64,000 bases of DNA from Casuarius casuarius (lineage: Eukaryota; Chordata; Aves; Casuariiformes; Casuariidae): contig PTFA01000272.1 of NCBI GenBank assembly GCA_003342895.1, positions 806,001 to 870,000 of the forward strand, written 5' to 3'. This document shows positions 36,601 to 49,399 of the stretch, one piece after another. How positions within the stretch are numbered: the stretch's first letter is position 1; each line of letters begins with the position of its first letter. The notes below the pieces were generated by a model that was not told where the DNA came from, ran no database searches, and worked only from the letters and a program-made list of their open reading frames with translations. The translations under genes and the position numbers were made by a program.

Positions 36601-39600
36601 ATGAAGGATTCCCAGGAGGAGCCATCAGTGTATGAGTTACCCTAGAACTGCCCCACCCTGGAGCATTCACCGTTTACCTGACATAAATGTGCCAATTCAT
36701 GTTTTAGTTCCAAACTGACTTTGGGCATGCCTCCTGCTCACCGCCATGATGCCAATACAAACACACTTGTAGATCAGATCAAACTGTGATGTTGGGTTAC
36801 TTTTACTACAGATATACCTTTGGAGGACTGGGGGGAAGGGGTGTGTGGAAGTGAAGCAAATGGATGCATGAAAACGGTGGTAGGGAGAAACTGTCTTTGC
36901 CTGCTCTGAGATTGTCTTGGGGCTTTTGTTCCAGGGAGGAGGCAACTGCAACATTGATGAAGATGCCCTCATGAAGTTGTTCAGCGCCAGCTGTGAAAGC
37001 AAGGCCACCCTCCCTACACTTTTCCATGTTGTGCAACTCAGCAATATGCAAGCAGAGCAGCCAAAGGGCCAGGAGCTTTCCCCTCCCTGGGCTACTGGCA
37101 GGAGTTCTCATCACATAAGTCACCACCGGCCCTGCTATGTTAAGGTATATAAGCCCGTACTGAAATTTGCAAAAGCCTATTTATTTTGGATGCCTTTTTG
37201 GGGAAGGGTGTCCACTGGAGACAAGGAAGGGGCCCAGTTTCCCAGAAGCACTTGATACTTCTTGTCTGCAAGCATGTCTTAAGGATCCAGAGTGTGGTGG
37301 AAAAAGGAACAATTGAAGAACAGTTACTATTTTTAAATGTGGCAGAGCAGTAAAACAGGAAGAATGAGACCTGAGAGTATTACGGTCTAATGATGTAGCC
37401 TTTTCTGGTGAAACTGTAGAGGAGTCTCAGCAGCTTTGCACACGATGGCAGTAGAAACTTTGGGAGGAGTCTCTGGAATATTGCGTGAGCTTTGGCTCAC
37501 GTGAAGGATGTGGTCTCTGATCCATTTCAAAGGGCGGTTTGTTACATGTTACAGTTGGTGCCTCTGAAACACCTCAGTCCTGAGTAGATCTGTGCCCTGG
37601 CATGTGAAAGCAGGGGGAATGGTGGTGGCATAAGCAATCAGAAGAAGCTGAAGCATAAGACAAATGATTGCCAGTCTCTGCCTTTCCCGTTACCTGCTTC
37701 TCTTGCTGCAGTTACTCCTTTTAATCATTGAATATATAGATAAAAAGTCATACACTGAGCTCAGAATTGGAGGAAGATTTTAGGAAAATCTCTGTGGGAG
37801 AACTTTATGGAAAAGGACCAAGCTGGTCCAGTTTTGGCTTATACTGGAAGCCTGCATTTCTCCAGCCCCATAGCTAGGTTTGTTTCTGTGTTCAGATCTT
37901 CTGGAATAAAAAAAGCATTTATTCAGACTCTGACTCCCAAAGTACAAACCTCACAGACCTCCTTCCCAGAGTTTTTTTGCAAAATGAATCAGTTAGCCAA
38001 ATGGTGGTCAAACAGCTTCAGGCAAGAGGTTCACAGAACCAGCTCCTAATATAGTCAGACACTTGGGCCAGTCACCAGACTTGCTGTGTAACTTTGGAAT
38101 ACCTGATCATTGTTGCTAGACCCTCCATAAGTGGTAATCATTTTCTGGGACACTATTAGTCTGTAGGCCATACGTCATGAAAAAAAGGCCAACATGATGA
38201 GAGAACACTATAATGGTGTTTTTCACAAGAACTTTCACAACCAAAACAGGAGAAGATAGGATACGGATCCTGGTACCTAGACGCCAAAAACATGGAGAAA
38301 ACAGGAAGCCCTTAAAGGCTCTGGAAGCAGCAGGCGATAACCTTGGGAATGCAAAGCATCTGTTTGTAAAGGGACTGTTAGTATAGAGCAGTCTGCGATA
38401 TTGTTTGTGTGTGGCATAGAAATGGGGGAGCTTATGTTATTACGGGAACATTCCTGGGTGCTGTAATGTGCCCGATAGCTATAGACAAACGTAGAACAAC
38501 CCATGTTACCCAAGCTGAGACAACTGCTGTTGAAAGAGGCCAGTTCACTCGATTAGACTGGGGCTCTACAGCACGTATATGTGGGCAATGGCTTGAGGAA
38601 GCAACTAAACACAAATCAATACTTGGTTGAACTGTTGCTTTAATATGTGGTATCAAATGTGGCCAAAATGCGTTCCTTGGCTAAAAGCAGGCAAGTGATT
38701 TTTCAGAATATTGTAAGGTGTTTATCACTCGGTTCTGTTTTATTGCAATACCTATCTTTACAAAGGAGTCGGTTAACTGTGGTACAAGCAGACGCCTGCC
38801 CAAAATATCCCAGGGAATGATGAGAAATGAAGGTTGCTGGCATTGTACTTTGGGCTTTTCAGGTGTTGTTAAAAGGTGTTTGAGGAGCCAGCCAGCTGGT
38901 TTTTCAATTGCTGGCTTTATTTGTATATATTTTTAGTTTCTGCTTTATAAAAAGGGTGTACTCCATCCTCATGCTTGCTATATGAACAAACATGAGGGAA
39001 GCAGATTGTCTTCATGCTCTAGAGGGCAGTCCTTCCAAAGGTAAAACCAGGGAGTTGCATGTGACTAAAGCAGTTAGTTGTCCATGCACAAAGGCTGGTG
39101 TGCTGAATGAGGAGTGCCACTGCTGTTGTCTTCTCATGAGAAGCTGGAATAGAGCCAAACTGCAGTGGCGATGTAGTGGTACATGTTGGTATTTGACAAG
39201 CAGTGTGGGGCCGGTTCTGAACCGAGAACATAGGACAGTTTAATTGCATCTGTCAAACAAAAGAATCTTGTAAACAAGATGCCTGGGAACAGCTAAGCTC
39301 AGAAGAACACAAAGGCCAAGGTCATTGTTTTGTGCCTACTGTCTAACAATAAAGGCAAAGCTTATTTGACTAGGAATCTTTTGGGGGTGAGAGGGCAGCT
39401 CCTCCTTGGAATATACCACAGATTGAAGGTGGTGGTGTTTACTTAAACAAAAAAGAACTAAGCCTTTCACCCTAAAGATGCTGGGAGTGGGAGAGGCTGG
39501 GGGGAGGACAAATACTTTGTATTGCACAGAACATGAGATTATAGAGTCATAAGTTAAAACTGACTTAAAAAAAAAAAAAACCCTCAAGTCCATGAAGCAA

Positions 39601-40445
39601 TTGCATGTCTTTCAAAACAGCACCTCAAACCTCAATTAGTTGGTCGTTACCAGTCAAAGTTTAGTGATTAGTTTTGACAGCCAGACAGATGGGTTCTGGT
39701 TTTGTTTGGCCTGATGAAGCTGTCCATGCAGATTAACTTCTGATTTACTTTTATCTATTCTTGAAATTAATTTAGGAGATGGAAATTTCACAGCTCCACA
39801 GTACACATGCTTTTAAGGAATTCCTGGAACGAAAGGGCTACCGAAAGCCTCAGGTGAGTTGGGAGAACCTGCCAAGGGCCTATGCCTCCAATTCAGTGTT
39901 CCTGTGGCTTTTAGTGTGTTGTTCCAGGGTCCTGGCCCTGCAATTAGCTGGATTAGGGACCTCTGGCTCCCCACTCTTCTGTGCCCTGGAGCTCACATTG
40001 GGAGTGGGGAACGGATGGGTTTCTCCCAGTCGGGGTGTCCAACTGCAGCAAGGGGCTCGGTTCAGCAGGGGAGCCTGAAAGCAACGCTGGATCCCCCTGC
40101 TCAGGCTTAGCCTGGAAGACCAACATAGGGTACAGTAACATGTTGTCCTTGAGTGAACAACAGCTGTTTTGACGTACACTTTTTTCTCTGAAGACTCAGG
40201 AATGGATTTTGCTGGGTTTGGGGGCTCATCATGTGAGATCCATCTGCAACCATGAGCAGTATGTGCACAGGATTTTTGACTCCTTCTCCATATTTTTTAA
40301 GCAACTTTCTTCACTTGTTCAGTAATAAGTATCATTTCAGGCTGGTAATCATGCTTACATTTTGAATCTTTTGTTTTAGTTTCTTCTGAAAATGCTGGCT
40401 GGGGGAGATGGAGCTCATGAGGAAACATCCAAAGCTTGCAAGTAA
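33644..40445 (+). pseudogene. FAM47E: FAM47E-like gene, seven exons, with a premature stop and a frameshift
   Basis: Seven plus-strand segments align in order with the FAM47E family: 33644-34003, 35190-35338, 36167-36317, 36935-37144, 38250 to about 38340, 39776-39853 and 40380-40445. Splice borders fit except at exon 5, where the acceptor has a weak polypyrimidine tract and no clear donor was found. Hallmarks are GLDDFRDGFPPS and SKLSPLQQARRDYVAQVE (exon 1), IGVLYPEMHLRDE (2), ENIKRVTKHFCDWITTL (3), NIDEDALMKLF (4), YGSWYLDAK (5), AFKEFLERKGYRKPQ (6) and a short last exon ending SKACK. Two lesions appear: TAA at 33983-33985 (codon 114), after which family-like sequence ESMSPK continues in frame to a GT donor, and an extra A in the run 38286-38290, after which TWRKQEALK-like sequence is in the +1 frame. 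In mammals FAM47E is reported, from memory, to bind the methyltransferase PRMT5. Sequencing error is an alternative. Confidence 0.72.
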
Positions 40446-42304
40446 CATTGTCCAAAGAGGCATGACAAAACTGGAGACGATTATTCCGTAACCGTTGAAT
40501 AAGAAAAAAATCTGTTCCCTTAAAATGAATAAGAGGTGGTCGTGAGCTGCTTCTAGGAGAGTAATCTCACATCAGAGGGAACTTGAAGATAGCTTGCAGC
40601 TTTTGCAGAACAGCCCAGATTAAGTCTGGGATTTGGTTAGACACCAACCACTTAGACAACTTAGTAGTGCATGGGTCTGGCTTGAAGACACTGAAGACTT
40701 CAGCTGCACTGTAATACACTGTTCTAGTCAGAGCCTTGTCCACAACTAACTTATTGCTTTGTAAGTATCCAGAATGGGCTTGCTGCTTTACAGAATATAG
40801 TTAAGCAGACTTTTCTCTATGAATTCTGTAAGGACTAGGTGGTTGCAATTTATATACCCAGAGAAAAACTGAAACCTTCTATCTGAGAGAACTATACTGC
40901 TTTATATGCTGCAGAATGATCCCATCAGGCCCACAACTTAAACTGACATAAGCAGCCTTTTGTAATATAGAGAGGCCATCAAAAATCATAGGCTGTTATC
41001 TATTTTATCTATTTTATCTATCCATGTCAGTACATTGCACAAGCTTTTGCCTCCTTTTGTTTTGTTTCTTCTTTTAACCGGCTATCCTGTTTTTGCAGTA
41101 AATGGAGGCAACTGATATTTTTGTAAGGCCATTTTACGTTTACAACCCTGGTGTAGTATTATGGTATTTTTTATCTTAATCCTTTTTTGTTTCCAAATTG
41201 GGCCCCTAAAGGTTGCTTAATGTTGCTTCCCTTTTAGGACAGGGATCTTATGTAGAAATGACTAGCCCCCAGCACACCCTGTCTCAAAGGCATTTCTTTT
41301 AACAGTCCAGTAAAACTCAGACCTGTGAATTACAATGTTGAGCGGCATCTAGGTGTTGTGCAGATCTTTCCATTCCAATCCTGCACTGACTCACAGGACC
41401 TTGAAGCATCAATGTACAGTTTTCTGAGCAGTACAGAGCAGATCCTAAAATCATAAACCAATTCAGCCTCAAACTGCCATAGTTTCCTCAAATGCATCAT
41501 TATTTTTATCTCAGTATTTCAGGTGCCTTGACCTGCACATATAAGCAGGAAGTTGGGGACGATTTTTCTTGTCCTTACTGTGAAGTGGGAAAACATCATT
41601 ATAGATCTAGCTTTTTTTTTTTTTAACACCACTGGAATTAAACACACAGACTGCTGCAGAAAAAAATTTATTGCTTCACTAAAAGCTCAAGTTACGGGCA
41701 TCAGGTTTTTGCTTTATTATTGCAATAATATGTCAGGCCCAATAAGGACTCCTCAGAACAGCTTAAGGTTTCACAATCGACTTTTAACAACAGTGAGAAA
41801 CATACCACTCTTCCCAAATGTAATGCTGGGGAATGCACTTGCATATGTGATGTATCTACTGCCAATACCATGTATAATGCATATAAATGTAATGTACTCT
41901 ACAGAATCATCTCCTTTACTTAATGAGGGTTTCTTATATGAAAGAGATAACTGAGGTGATAGATGGAATGAATCCCTAACTAGGGCCCTGCTCTTGCAAT
42001 TGGGGCAGCCCCATAGGATTTCTTACAGATCAGAATGCAAAACCAGGAAGAAAATATTCAAGCTGACTTGATTTTTACAACAGCAATTGAACTCAGAGCA
42101 GGGCTGGAGGAATGAATCATTATCAGTACATAACCATGGCAAGCACAATACCTAATGTGTCCTGGATGAGTTTACTATTCCTGGAACACCTGAGGACCTG
42201 GCACCTTTGTGAAACAATTCAGAGCAGCAGCATCTTTTAATCTTCTCTAAGTGTATGTGAAAACTGGAAGCCTGCGATTACTAAAGCAATAGAAGGGTTT
42301 AGGG

Positions 42305-42310
42305 TTTATT
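42305..42310 (-). terminator. Candidate poly(A) signal of JCHAIN
   Basis: AATAAA on the minus strand, about 550 bp beyond the JCHAIN stop codon, a reasonable 3'UTR length for this gene. A second candidate lies at 41667-41672. Neither is confirmed by transcript data. Confidence 0.5.
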
Positions 42311-42540
42311 TTTCACAAAATAGTTTGAAAATACGACTTCTCAAAGTCTTGCCCCTCATCTTTTCCTCTCTCAAATAGGATTGTAGAAGAGACTTCTAAT
42401 AATGCCACCAAGCTTCTGCAGAGGCTTGGTTTGGATTGCTCAGGAGAGCAAATACACGGACATTCCTGCTGATGTCCGTAATGGCCTTGCTTAGATAGGG
42501 ACGAATTGAAGGCTGTCAAACCAGATCAATGCTCCATTGC

Positions 42541-42590
42541 TGTAAACTGGTGTAGTTCCCTTGATTTCAAGGGAACTACACTGATTTACA
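42541..42590. repeat. Near-perfect 50-nt palindrome (hairpin) in likely JCHAIN 3'UTR
   Basis: The inner arms 42550-42564 (GTGTAGTTCCCTTGA) and 42567-42581 are exact reverse complements with a 2-nt spacer. After a 3-nt mismatch, the outer arms TGTAAA (42541-42546) and TTTACA (42585-42590) pair again. It resembles degenerate copies at 47630-47700, 48779-48835, 52285-52315 and 57955-58000, so it is probably one member of an old interspersed palindromic repeat family. Confidence 0.9.
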
Positions 42591-42861
42591 CCTTCTGAGG
42601 ATCAGTCTATAGGGTGATAGTGTTTGAGATACATAATGATGTTGCAAATATGTGCCAAGAATGTAAGAACAGCATTTCTGACAACCCGCAGCTGCTCTTG
42701 CGGAATAGCTTTCTTTTGATGCTTAAAAACAAATAGAGGTGAGCTTGCATTACTCTGGGAGCTGGTATTTCACACTGTTGTCTAGGTCCTATGCTGCTAG
42801 CATAAATGTTTGTGGTAGGAAAACAGAAGGCAACAAGGCATTAGGACAGCAATGGATTGAG

Positions 42862-45800
42862 CTAATCGGCATAGCAGGATGCTGGAGTCAGAGCTGCTTG
42901 AACCATCTTTGTCTCCCCACGGTAGGAGAATGGAAAGGTTGTGGTATAGCACTTGTCCCTATTGTAGGTGTAGCAAGTTTCCTCAGCGTCGCAGGAGCTG
43001 CTCTGCTGGGCTTTGTATATCTCGCCACCCAGCTCAACTTCTACGGGATCACATTTTTTGCATCTGGAAGAGATGGGGAATAGAAGAAGTGTTAAAAGTT
43101 GTCACTAAAAGACACCTTTGATGAAACTCAATCTTCATTGATCTGGCAGCGTGGCCTTTCTAGGCCCCCTCTCTTACATAGGAGCTCCTTATCCCGTTGC
43201 AAACAGTTGTCAAACCACTATTCATAAGGCGGACCCCTAAAAAGAAGTATTAAACAGGAAAGGTGTAATTTTCTGATTTGGGAGACCTTCAAGATGAACA
43301 GGGATTGGAATGAAACTTACCCTGTAAGTGTAAGAGCTTTCTATGGGAATTCATCATGAAGATTAACGTGTTCACGTGGAAGAAAGCATTGTTTTATGGC
43401 TAAGGCATTGTAATAAAATAGGTAGGAGAGCTTGGCTCTCTAGGGAAAGCTGTCCTGTGTGACCCTGCCTTACTTTATCTATTGGCCCTCAAGGATGTTT
43501 GAGAGCTGCCACGGGTAGTACTGCAAGGAGGGTAAGCATTAGGAAATTTTGTGAAGAAGATTACTTACAGTTCAGACATACGGTAGACAAAAGTGGTTCT
43601 GAGTGGGGATGTGGGGTCGGAGATGTTCTCTCGGCTCAGCAGGGGGACCCTAGAGGGAGGAAGGGGGAGAATTGCTCTGCTGAAAACTACTTGTTAAGCA
43701 CAAAATTACTTTTCTGGCACAACATGTTCTCAACTCTCATCTTGTTCTTTCTTCAGATTATTTTCTTTCTGCCCCTTCTTCTTCCTGGCAAAACACCAGA
43801 TGGGAGATCTTGGCCCTTCTGTGCCCTCACAGGCAACAGAATACTTTTTGCCAGGTTTCCAGACATGTTTATGGGAAGTCTGGGTGATGGTGAAGCCCTC
43901 CCAAAAAGCAATGCAGCAATTCCTGAACGTGCTGCCTTTCACTAATGATGCCAACATCAAGGTGCCAACAGTGGTATTACTTTTCTCTTTCTCTGGGCTT
44001 GCAAAGTCCTATGTGAGACTTGTAGGACAGAGGCATTTCATTAGTATTTTTCCTTGTTGTGAGCTGCCCTCCAGCTTTCGTAGCTCCAAACCTGAACTGA
44101 GTCCATTTCCCTTCCTCCCCCACCCACTGTGAATAAAGAGGACAAAAATCTCACTCTGAACTGAAATCTGCCTCATGCCATTGACCTTTTCTGATACTTC
44201 AGGCATTAACTGGTTTTCCCCAGGCCCAAAGAGCTGACTTCATAACATAGCGATCTAATCTGGAAATGGAATTCAGTGTCATTGGCCAAATTTGGTATCA
44301 AATTAGACCAGCTGTGGAACTGTTAAACGGTTGTCTTCCACAATATGTTTTACAAAGCTACAGTGGGACCTCTTAAAACATGGAGATGCTTCTTGTAACT
44401 GAAGAGGCAAACACCAGCCAGACACATTTGAGCTAGGAAAACATGATGAGGTTTGAGATGGGAGCAAAAGGAAGTACTCCAGGCTACTATAGAAAACAGC
44501 CTGTGAGGAAAACTGTTTGTACCTCACATGCCAATAGATGTGAAATAATGGAAACCAAAAGGAATTCATGCAACGCTACCTCCCTTTCACCATCTCCATG
44601 TAACAGTTGTCTGCCACTTACGTGATGTATATGTTTCTCTCCAGGATTTCTTCTCCAGGGTTTTCTTTAGAGGGGACAAACTTTGAGGTCACTCTTGCAC
44701 ATTTACACTTGTTGTTGACCAGCAAGTATTCCTCATCCTCATATGCCCGTGGATAACCTGCAAGTACAGGATAGGCAATCTCAGCATCAAAAAGAAGATC
44801 CTCTTGCAAGCTGCTCTAGCAGAAAGCAAAGCAATGAGAACCTCCCAGAGGCACTTCCCAATTATGGCGTCTGAATTGACTGAAGCCAAGGTCACTACAG
44901 GTAGGACTGAGTCTCTTTGCAAAGCTGAGTTCAGCTCTCTCCACTGCTCAGCCTACAGTCTGCTTCTATACACAGAGGTGATGGGAATGATGGGGAGGCA
45001 AAGATGAAAACTGAAATTGAGTGAGGAAAATGAGCAAGGGTTTCTTATGAAACAAGAAAACAAAGTACCTAAGCAAGCGTACCGCTACACCTGGCACTTT
45101 CGCTGGCAGCTCAAGTGTTGCCTGTATCCAGCACATGGCCTAAGAATGAACCATGAAAGCACAGCGTGAAGCCTAGTTAGTGGCTTCCATTCATGCAGTT
45201 CCTGTAGTCAAACAAGGCTTGGCTACTCGGCTGCTGTTCTGGTGGCTTCTGAAACATGGGCAATGATGGCTGAAAAGCTGTCTAAAGGGAGGTTAGCCAA
45301 TTCCTGTATCATTTTTCACGACTATTCTAGCAGTCTGAACTCTAGTTTGGATCTAGACTGTAAACAAATATCCATGACCCTGCCAATGTAGCAATTAGGC
45401 TTGTCCAATTTCCTGCAGCAGTCCGTTTTCCCCAGGTTCCTTAGGGAACAAGTGCTGAAAAGCACCAAAGGACCCAGGAGGAAGGCAGCCTGCCACCCTG
45501 GTGACCTGGCAATGAAAGGCAAGTGCCACTATGACACATGCGGTTTGCAGGGAAAACTTCAACCACGACTTTCTGATCTTCTGTTTCTAACAGAGTTCAG
45601 TTTGGCAGCCAAGACACTTACTCAAACAGAGAAGAGCCAGCCTGGGTATGACTGTCTCCCTCACTTTTAGCACATCATTCAATATGAAACTCATTCAAAA
45701 TAACATGGCAAAACTTCCCGTCTGTCACCCAGAAGACTTTTCTGGTGTTGCTGCTGGTGTGCAGTGCCTACTTCCTCACTGAGCAAATAGATGGATTTGA

Positions 45801-48800
45801 AATAACTTATTCTCTCCTAGCTGGCTTTCCCCATCAGTCTCTGGTTTCTTGACCCCTAACCAGTCTTAGACAGCAGAATCATATCCCTCGTAAATGGTCA
45901 TTATCACATCCCTCTGTATTTCCAAATGCTGCTAAGATTAGATTCACAGCCATTGCTTTGCAATGTTCCTATAGCGTTTCCAGACTGCTTCAAAGTACCA
46001 AAAGCATTGTGAGAAAGTTTTGTTTGTGAGAGATGGGGACAGCTTATATTGGGCTCAGATGGACCTCACAGCTCTGGGAACTTGCCTACTCTCCTAGCCC
46101 GTCGGTTTAAACACATGGAGAAAGAAGCAGCAGGCTAAATCCATCTGTGTTCATCACAGCATCTATGGAGGATTTCAGACTCGCTTTGACTTAAAAGCTT
46201 TGGTCCTAATAGATCAATTACTCTCCTTCTGACTCACCAAAGAATAGATCATTAAAGAATTAGCCAGTCCCATGCATAAGCTCACATCTAGTTCTTCATT
46301 TTCCTGTCCGATGCCACTGGTTTGCACGAGCAATAGAACCTGTCACTACAGGATGAAAGGGATGGCGCTCAAAGCCTGGGAGCAACAGGGGAGCAGGGGT
46401 CTCTCAGTGATACACCACTTTTTTGATCGTTAGCTGCTTAATGGTGCCTGAAGCTGTCTGCAGGACCAAACAGCACCCAGTCTTCCACAGCATCAACTGG
46501 CAGAGCCTGCTTCTGCCACTGGAGAATCTAGGCCATGTGACGCGGTGCAGATAGCACTGTGGGTTTTCTCTGTAGGGCTTCTTGGAGCTGTCCTCCTGTC
46601 TCCACAATACACCGGTCTCCTCTGCTTCCATTCCACTGGGTTGTTATTCACTGAGATCTTGCCAGCCCTCAAGACTGTGAAACACTTAGCCATTGAAACT
46701 TTTTAAAATCAATCCTCAGAGTGACCTTACGATTTATACAGTGGTTGCAAATGCTGCTTCTGTGACAACTGGCAGCAGAACCCCTTCTGAAGAACATTCA
46801 CTTTGGGGTTTCTCAATCAGGAAGGAAATTACTGTACTCCCTTGCTTTGAGCAGCAGGATGTTCCACATTTTTTTTAAATAAATATCACTAATTTTGCAT
46901 CTCCTTTCCCTCCCACCCTCCTGGAAAAGAGCTCTAGATCAGAATCTCAGAGAAAATGCTGAGATTCAGTTGTCAGCTACTTTACATAGGGCTCGCAGTC
47001 CAGGACGTGCACCCGGGTAACTGCAAGGAAGCTGTTTTAGAGCGACAAGCAAATGCTGCCAGAATAGCTGACTACGTTTTCCTGCACAGCATGCAGGCAC
47101 CTCCTTTGCTGCCACTCTTAGTGATTTCTCGGGAAATCTTTGTCCCTCTACAGCATTTGCCCACTTAGCTCTTCGGAGCAAGGGCTGACTTTTAGCATTG
47201 TCTGTATAGCATCTGGCACAATCTGTCACCTGTGCAAATGCCGTTAAAAAGCAGGAACGCAGAAAAAAGTTCAGTCATGCTTCTGACTGATTGCCCTGTG
47301 CCCCACCAAGGCAGAAATCCATAACCATATCTGACCCATTGCGATAAAGGAGAAAATCATTATTCAGGTTTTAAGGTGCTTGTCTGTCTTTGTACCTCTT
47401 CCTCCTCCCCCTAAGACTCTGCATGCCTCCTCTCTGCCACCTCATCACTCAGCATGAACATTTCCCCCTGAAGCAGAGGCTGTCTTGAAAAGCCTCTCTG
47501 GTCTCTGCCTCACTGAGCCTTGATGTTTCTTCTTTCACTGATGTTCTGTAGCTTCTTTTCCTTCACGTGTCTCCCTCTGATGTCTGTCACTGTGTTCTAT
47601 ACATGTTGTGCGTAATTCTTCTCTCTAAGACCTTGATCCAAAGCCAGTCTTGAAGTCAGACTCCCTTTGGCTTTGCTTGGCTTTAGAGCACGTTCCAATT
47701 CATGTTATTCATAAAATTATATTAGCAAATGTACTACTTTATGAATATACAAGGAAGATGTACTGTAAGGAATGTACTCTAAAACTACTGTCCTGAATTA
47801 ATTCCTTATGTAATTCTACCTACTTATATTTTCAGTAATCATACAACACACAGGTGTTCCACATTTTTTAGGTAAAATTACAAAGTTGCGGTAGAATTTT
47901 TGAGGTTTATCAGCAACAACTCAAAGTGTCACCCAGAAAAGTGCCTTTGGGAGAAGAAGATAAATACATAAATTCCTAATGCCCATCTAAAGGTCTGCAT
48001 GGCTTACTGCAGTATCACATTCCCTCTCTCACGGACACTTACGCAGAGATATTTTGACAAAATGTCTCATCTTTTAATATTGGGTTATCTTGTAATATGC
48101 TGTGATATGCAGCGATACATGGACATGGAGCCCAACAAAATCCTTACCTAACGAGTGCAATGTATTAAAGAAGCAAATGCATTCCAAAACTGGCTGTTCA
48201 AACTCTGCTGAATGTGAAAGTGGCTACTTAATTAAAGGCAAAAGAGGTCCAGAGAGACCAAAGAGCTATTAATTTCAAAACAAATAGTGCAAATGTCACT
48301 GCTGTAGATGCAAGTAACTCAAATTTTACTTTCCTGTAAGCAGCACGCATGCACACACACACACATACATACATACATATATGTACCTATCAAGCCATGA
48401 GTATGAATGGGGAAAACCAGACTGGGCTCTGTTGAACCAGCACGGATTGAACAGTCAATATTTCTCACCATTTTCTCCAATTGCAGCTAATGGATTATGC
48501 AGTCGGTCACACTTCATAGAAACAATTGTTTTAAAGGAGCTGTCTGGGTATGTAATAAACCCTTTGCTGAAAGTTACAGGAACTTCAAGGGGGTTCTCAC
48601 TCGTATGTGGAGATTCTTCTCCTTGAACACTGATTTAATTCTGTGGACCAAATCCACCACAGGAATGAGGATGGCTTTAGACCATTATATAGAAATCTGG
48701 CACGAGTATAGTCAGCATCAATTATCTGTGAATCACACTGACTAGTCTGCTTGGATGGGAGTCCAATCTCAGTATATCTGGTGTAAATCAAGAGTGTCTC

Positions 48801-49293
48801 CACCAAAATCCGTGGAGTTACATGATGTTAAACTACAGTGTGACCAGAAATGAGCTGTCTGTAGCCATGTGGCAGGATCATCTAGAAGAATTTAGAAGCT
48901 TCTACATCAGTAAAACAGTCTTGCAGTCTTCCTAGCACTGCAGAAAAGCAAGCACGCAAGCTTGTTGTTTGCTGCTTCAGAAACCTGATTAAGAATGGTT
49001 AATTGTAAAATCTTGAGTTTGCAGCTAGTCATCGCTCTTTTAGCCTTGCAGTAGGAATTAAAAACACACAGCAGAAAGACAGTAAGGCGCCCAGCAACCA
49101 CTGAAGCATGACTTCTTGAGCAGGCTCTGAGGTTTGATTTTGACTGTTAAAATTATTAATGGCAAATTACACAAAACACATCACTGCTATGTTAAGCGCA
49201 GTTTTTCATGGTCTTCATTTCTCACCTACCTGCCACAAGAATGAACCCCAAGGAGACGGCCAAGGCCACCCACAGCAACAAAGAGCTCTTCAT
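42862..49293 (-). CDS. JCHAIN: JCHAIN, immunoglobulin joining chain, four exons, 160 aa, complete
   Basis: The J chain disulfide-links IgM pentamers and IgA polymers and enables binding to the polymeric Ig receptor for mucosal transport. Minus-strand exons: 49230-49293, 44622-44757, 43569-43649 and 42862-43063 (64, 136, 81 and 202 nt), all GT/AG and in frame, giving 160 residues against 159 in human. Exon 1 encodes the signal peptide (MKSSLLLWVALAVSLG). Exon 2 carries LLVNNKCKCARVTSKF, exon 3 VPLLSRENISDPTSPLR with the conserved N-glycosylation site NIS, and exon 4 CKKCDPVEVEL, ETCYTYNRDKCYTT and ALTPASCYAD. All eight conserved mature cysteines are present. The loop before DAEETC is shorter than in human. 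Intron 1 is 4.5 kb and holds several degenerate palindromic elements. JCHAIN lies beside UTP3 as in mammals. No lesion is seen. Confidence 0.97.
47630..47700. repeat. Degenerate palindromic element in JCHAIN intron 1
   Basis: CCAAAGCCAG and CCTTTGGCTT halves surround a TTGAAGTCAG core, giving an imperfect inverted repeat. The pattern (CCAAAG, TTGAAGTCA, CTTTGG) recalls an abundant old palindromic repeat I associate with bird, crocodile and turtle DNA. The family name is not known to me. Confidence 0.55.
48352..48382. repeat. Microsatellite (CA)n/(CATA)n
   Basis: Six to seven CA units run into three CATA units inside JCHAIN intron 1. It is a simple repeat with no known role here. Confidence 0.85.
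48779..48835. repeat. Degenerate palindromic element, relative of 42541-42590
   Basis: CTGGTGTAAATCA at the left and a GATGTTAAACT-like end at the right flank inner arms GTCTCCAC and GTGGAGTT. The order GTGTAAA, CTCCA, GTGGAGTTAC parallels the JCHAIN 3'UTR palindrome, which suggests a shared origin with many substitutions. Confidence 0.6.
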
Positions 49294-49340
49294 CTTGCCT
49301 TTCCTTCTTTTGAAGAATGTGAGCGGAGAGCCTGTGTCTG

Positions 49341-49361
49341 CCTATAAGGGCGTGTGCAAAT
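49341..49361 (-). promoter_or_regulatory. Putative JCHAIN core promoter (TATA-like and octamer-like)
   Basis: About 50-70 bp upstream of the ATG (49293), the minus strand has CCCTTATAGG (49341-49350), a TATA-like element. The plus strand has GTGCAAAT at 49354-49361, seven of eight bases of the immunoglobulin octamer ATGCAAAT. Octamer factors drive B-cell genes, so this is a sensible candidate, but the match is short and unproven. Confidence 0.4.
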
Positions 49362-49399
49362 GATACAGCTATGTGTTTCCTAAAATAAACAGCCCAGCC

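Larger units (their letters stand above)
40446..42861. other. Gap between FAM47E-like gene and JCHAIN stop; likely JCHAIN 3'UTR at right
   Basis: The two genes converge here. Minus-strand AATAAA signals for JCHAIN (TTTATT on plus) lie at 42305-42310, about 550 bp after the stop, and at 41667-41672. The 133-codon plus-strand frame at 41553-41954 has no domain, splice context or relatives I recognise. STBD1, which follows FAM47E in mammals, is not seen. Confidence 0.45.

Noticed and set aside
38409..38630. 73-codon frame inside the FAM47E region read as a separate exon
   Set aside because: It does not match FAM47E, has no fitting splice sites, and an opposite-strand frame of similar length overlaps it.
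41553..41954. 133-codon plus-strand frame between FAM47E and JCHAIN
   Set aside because: No domain, no splice context, unremarkable composition, and it lies opposite the probable JCHAIN 3'UTR.
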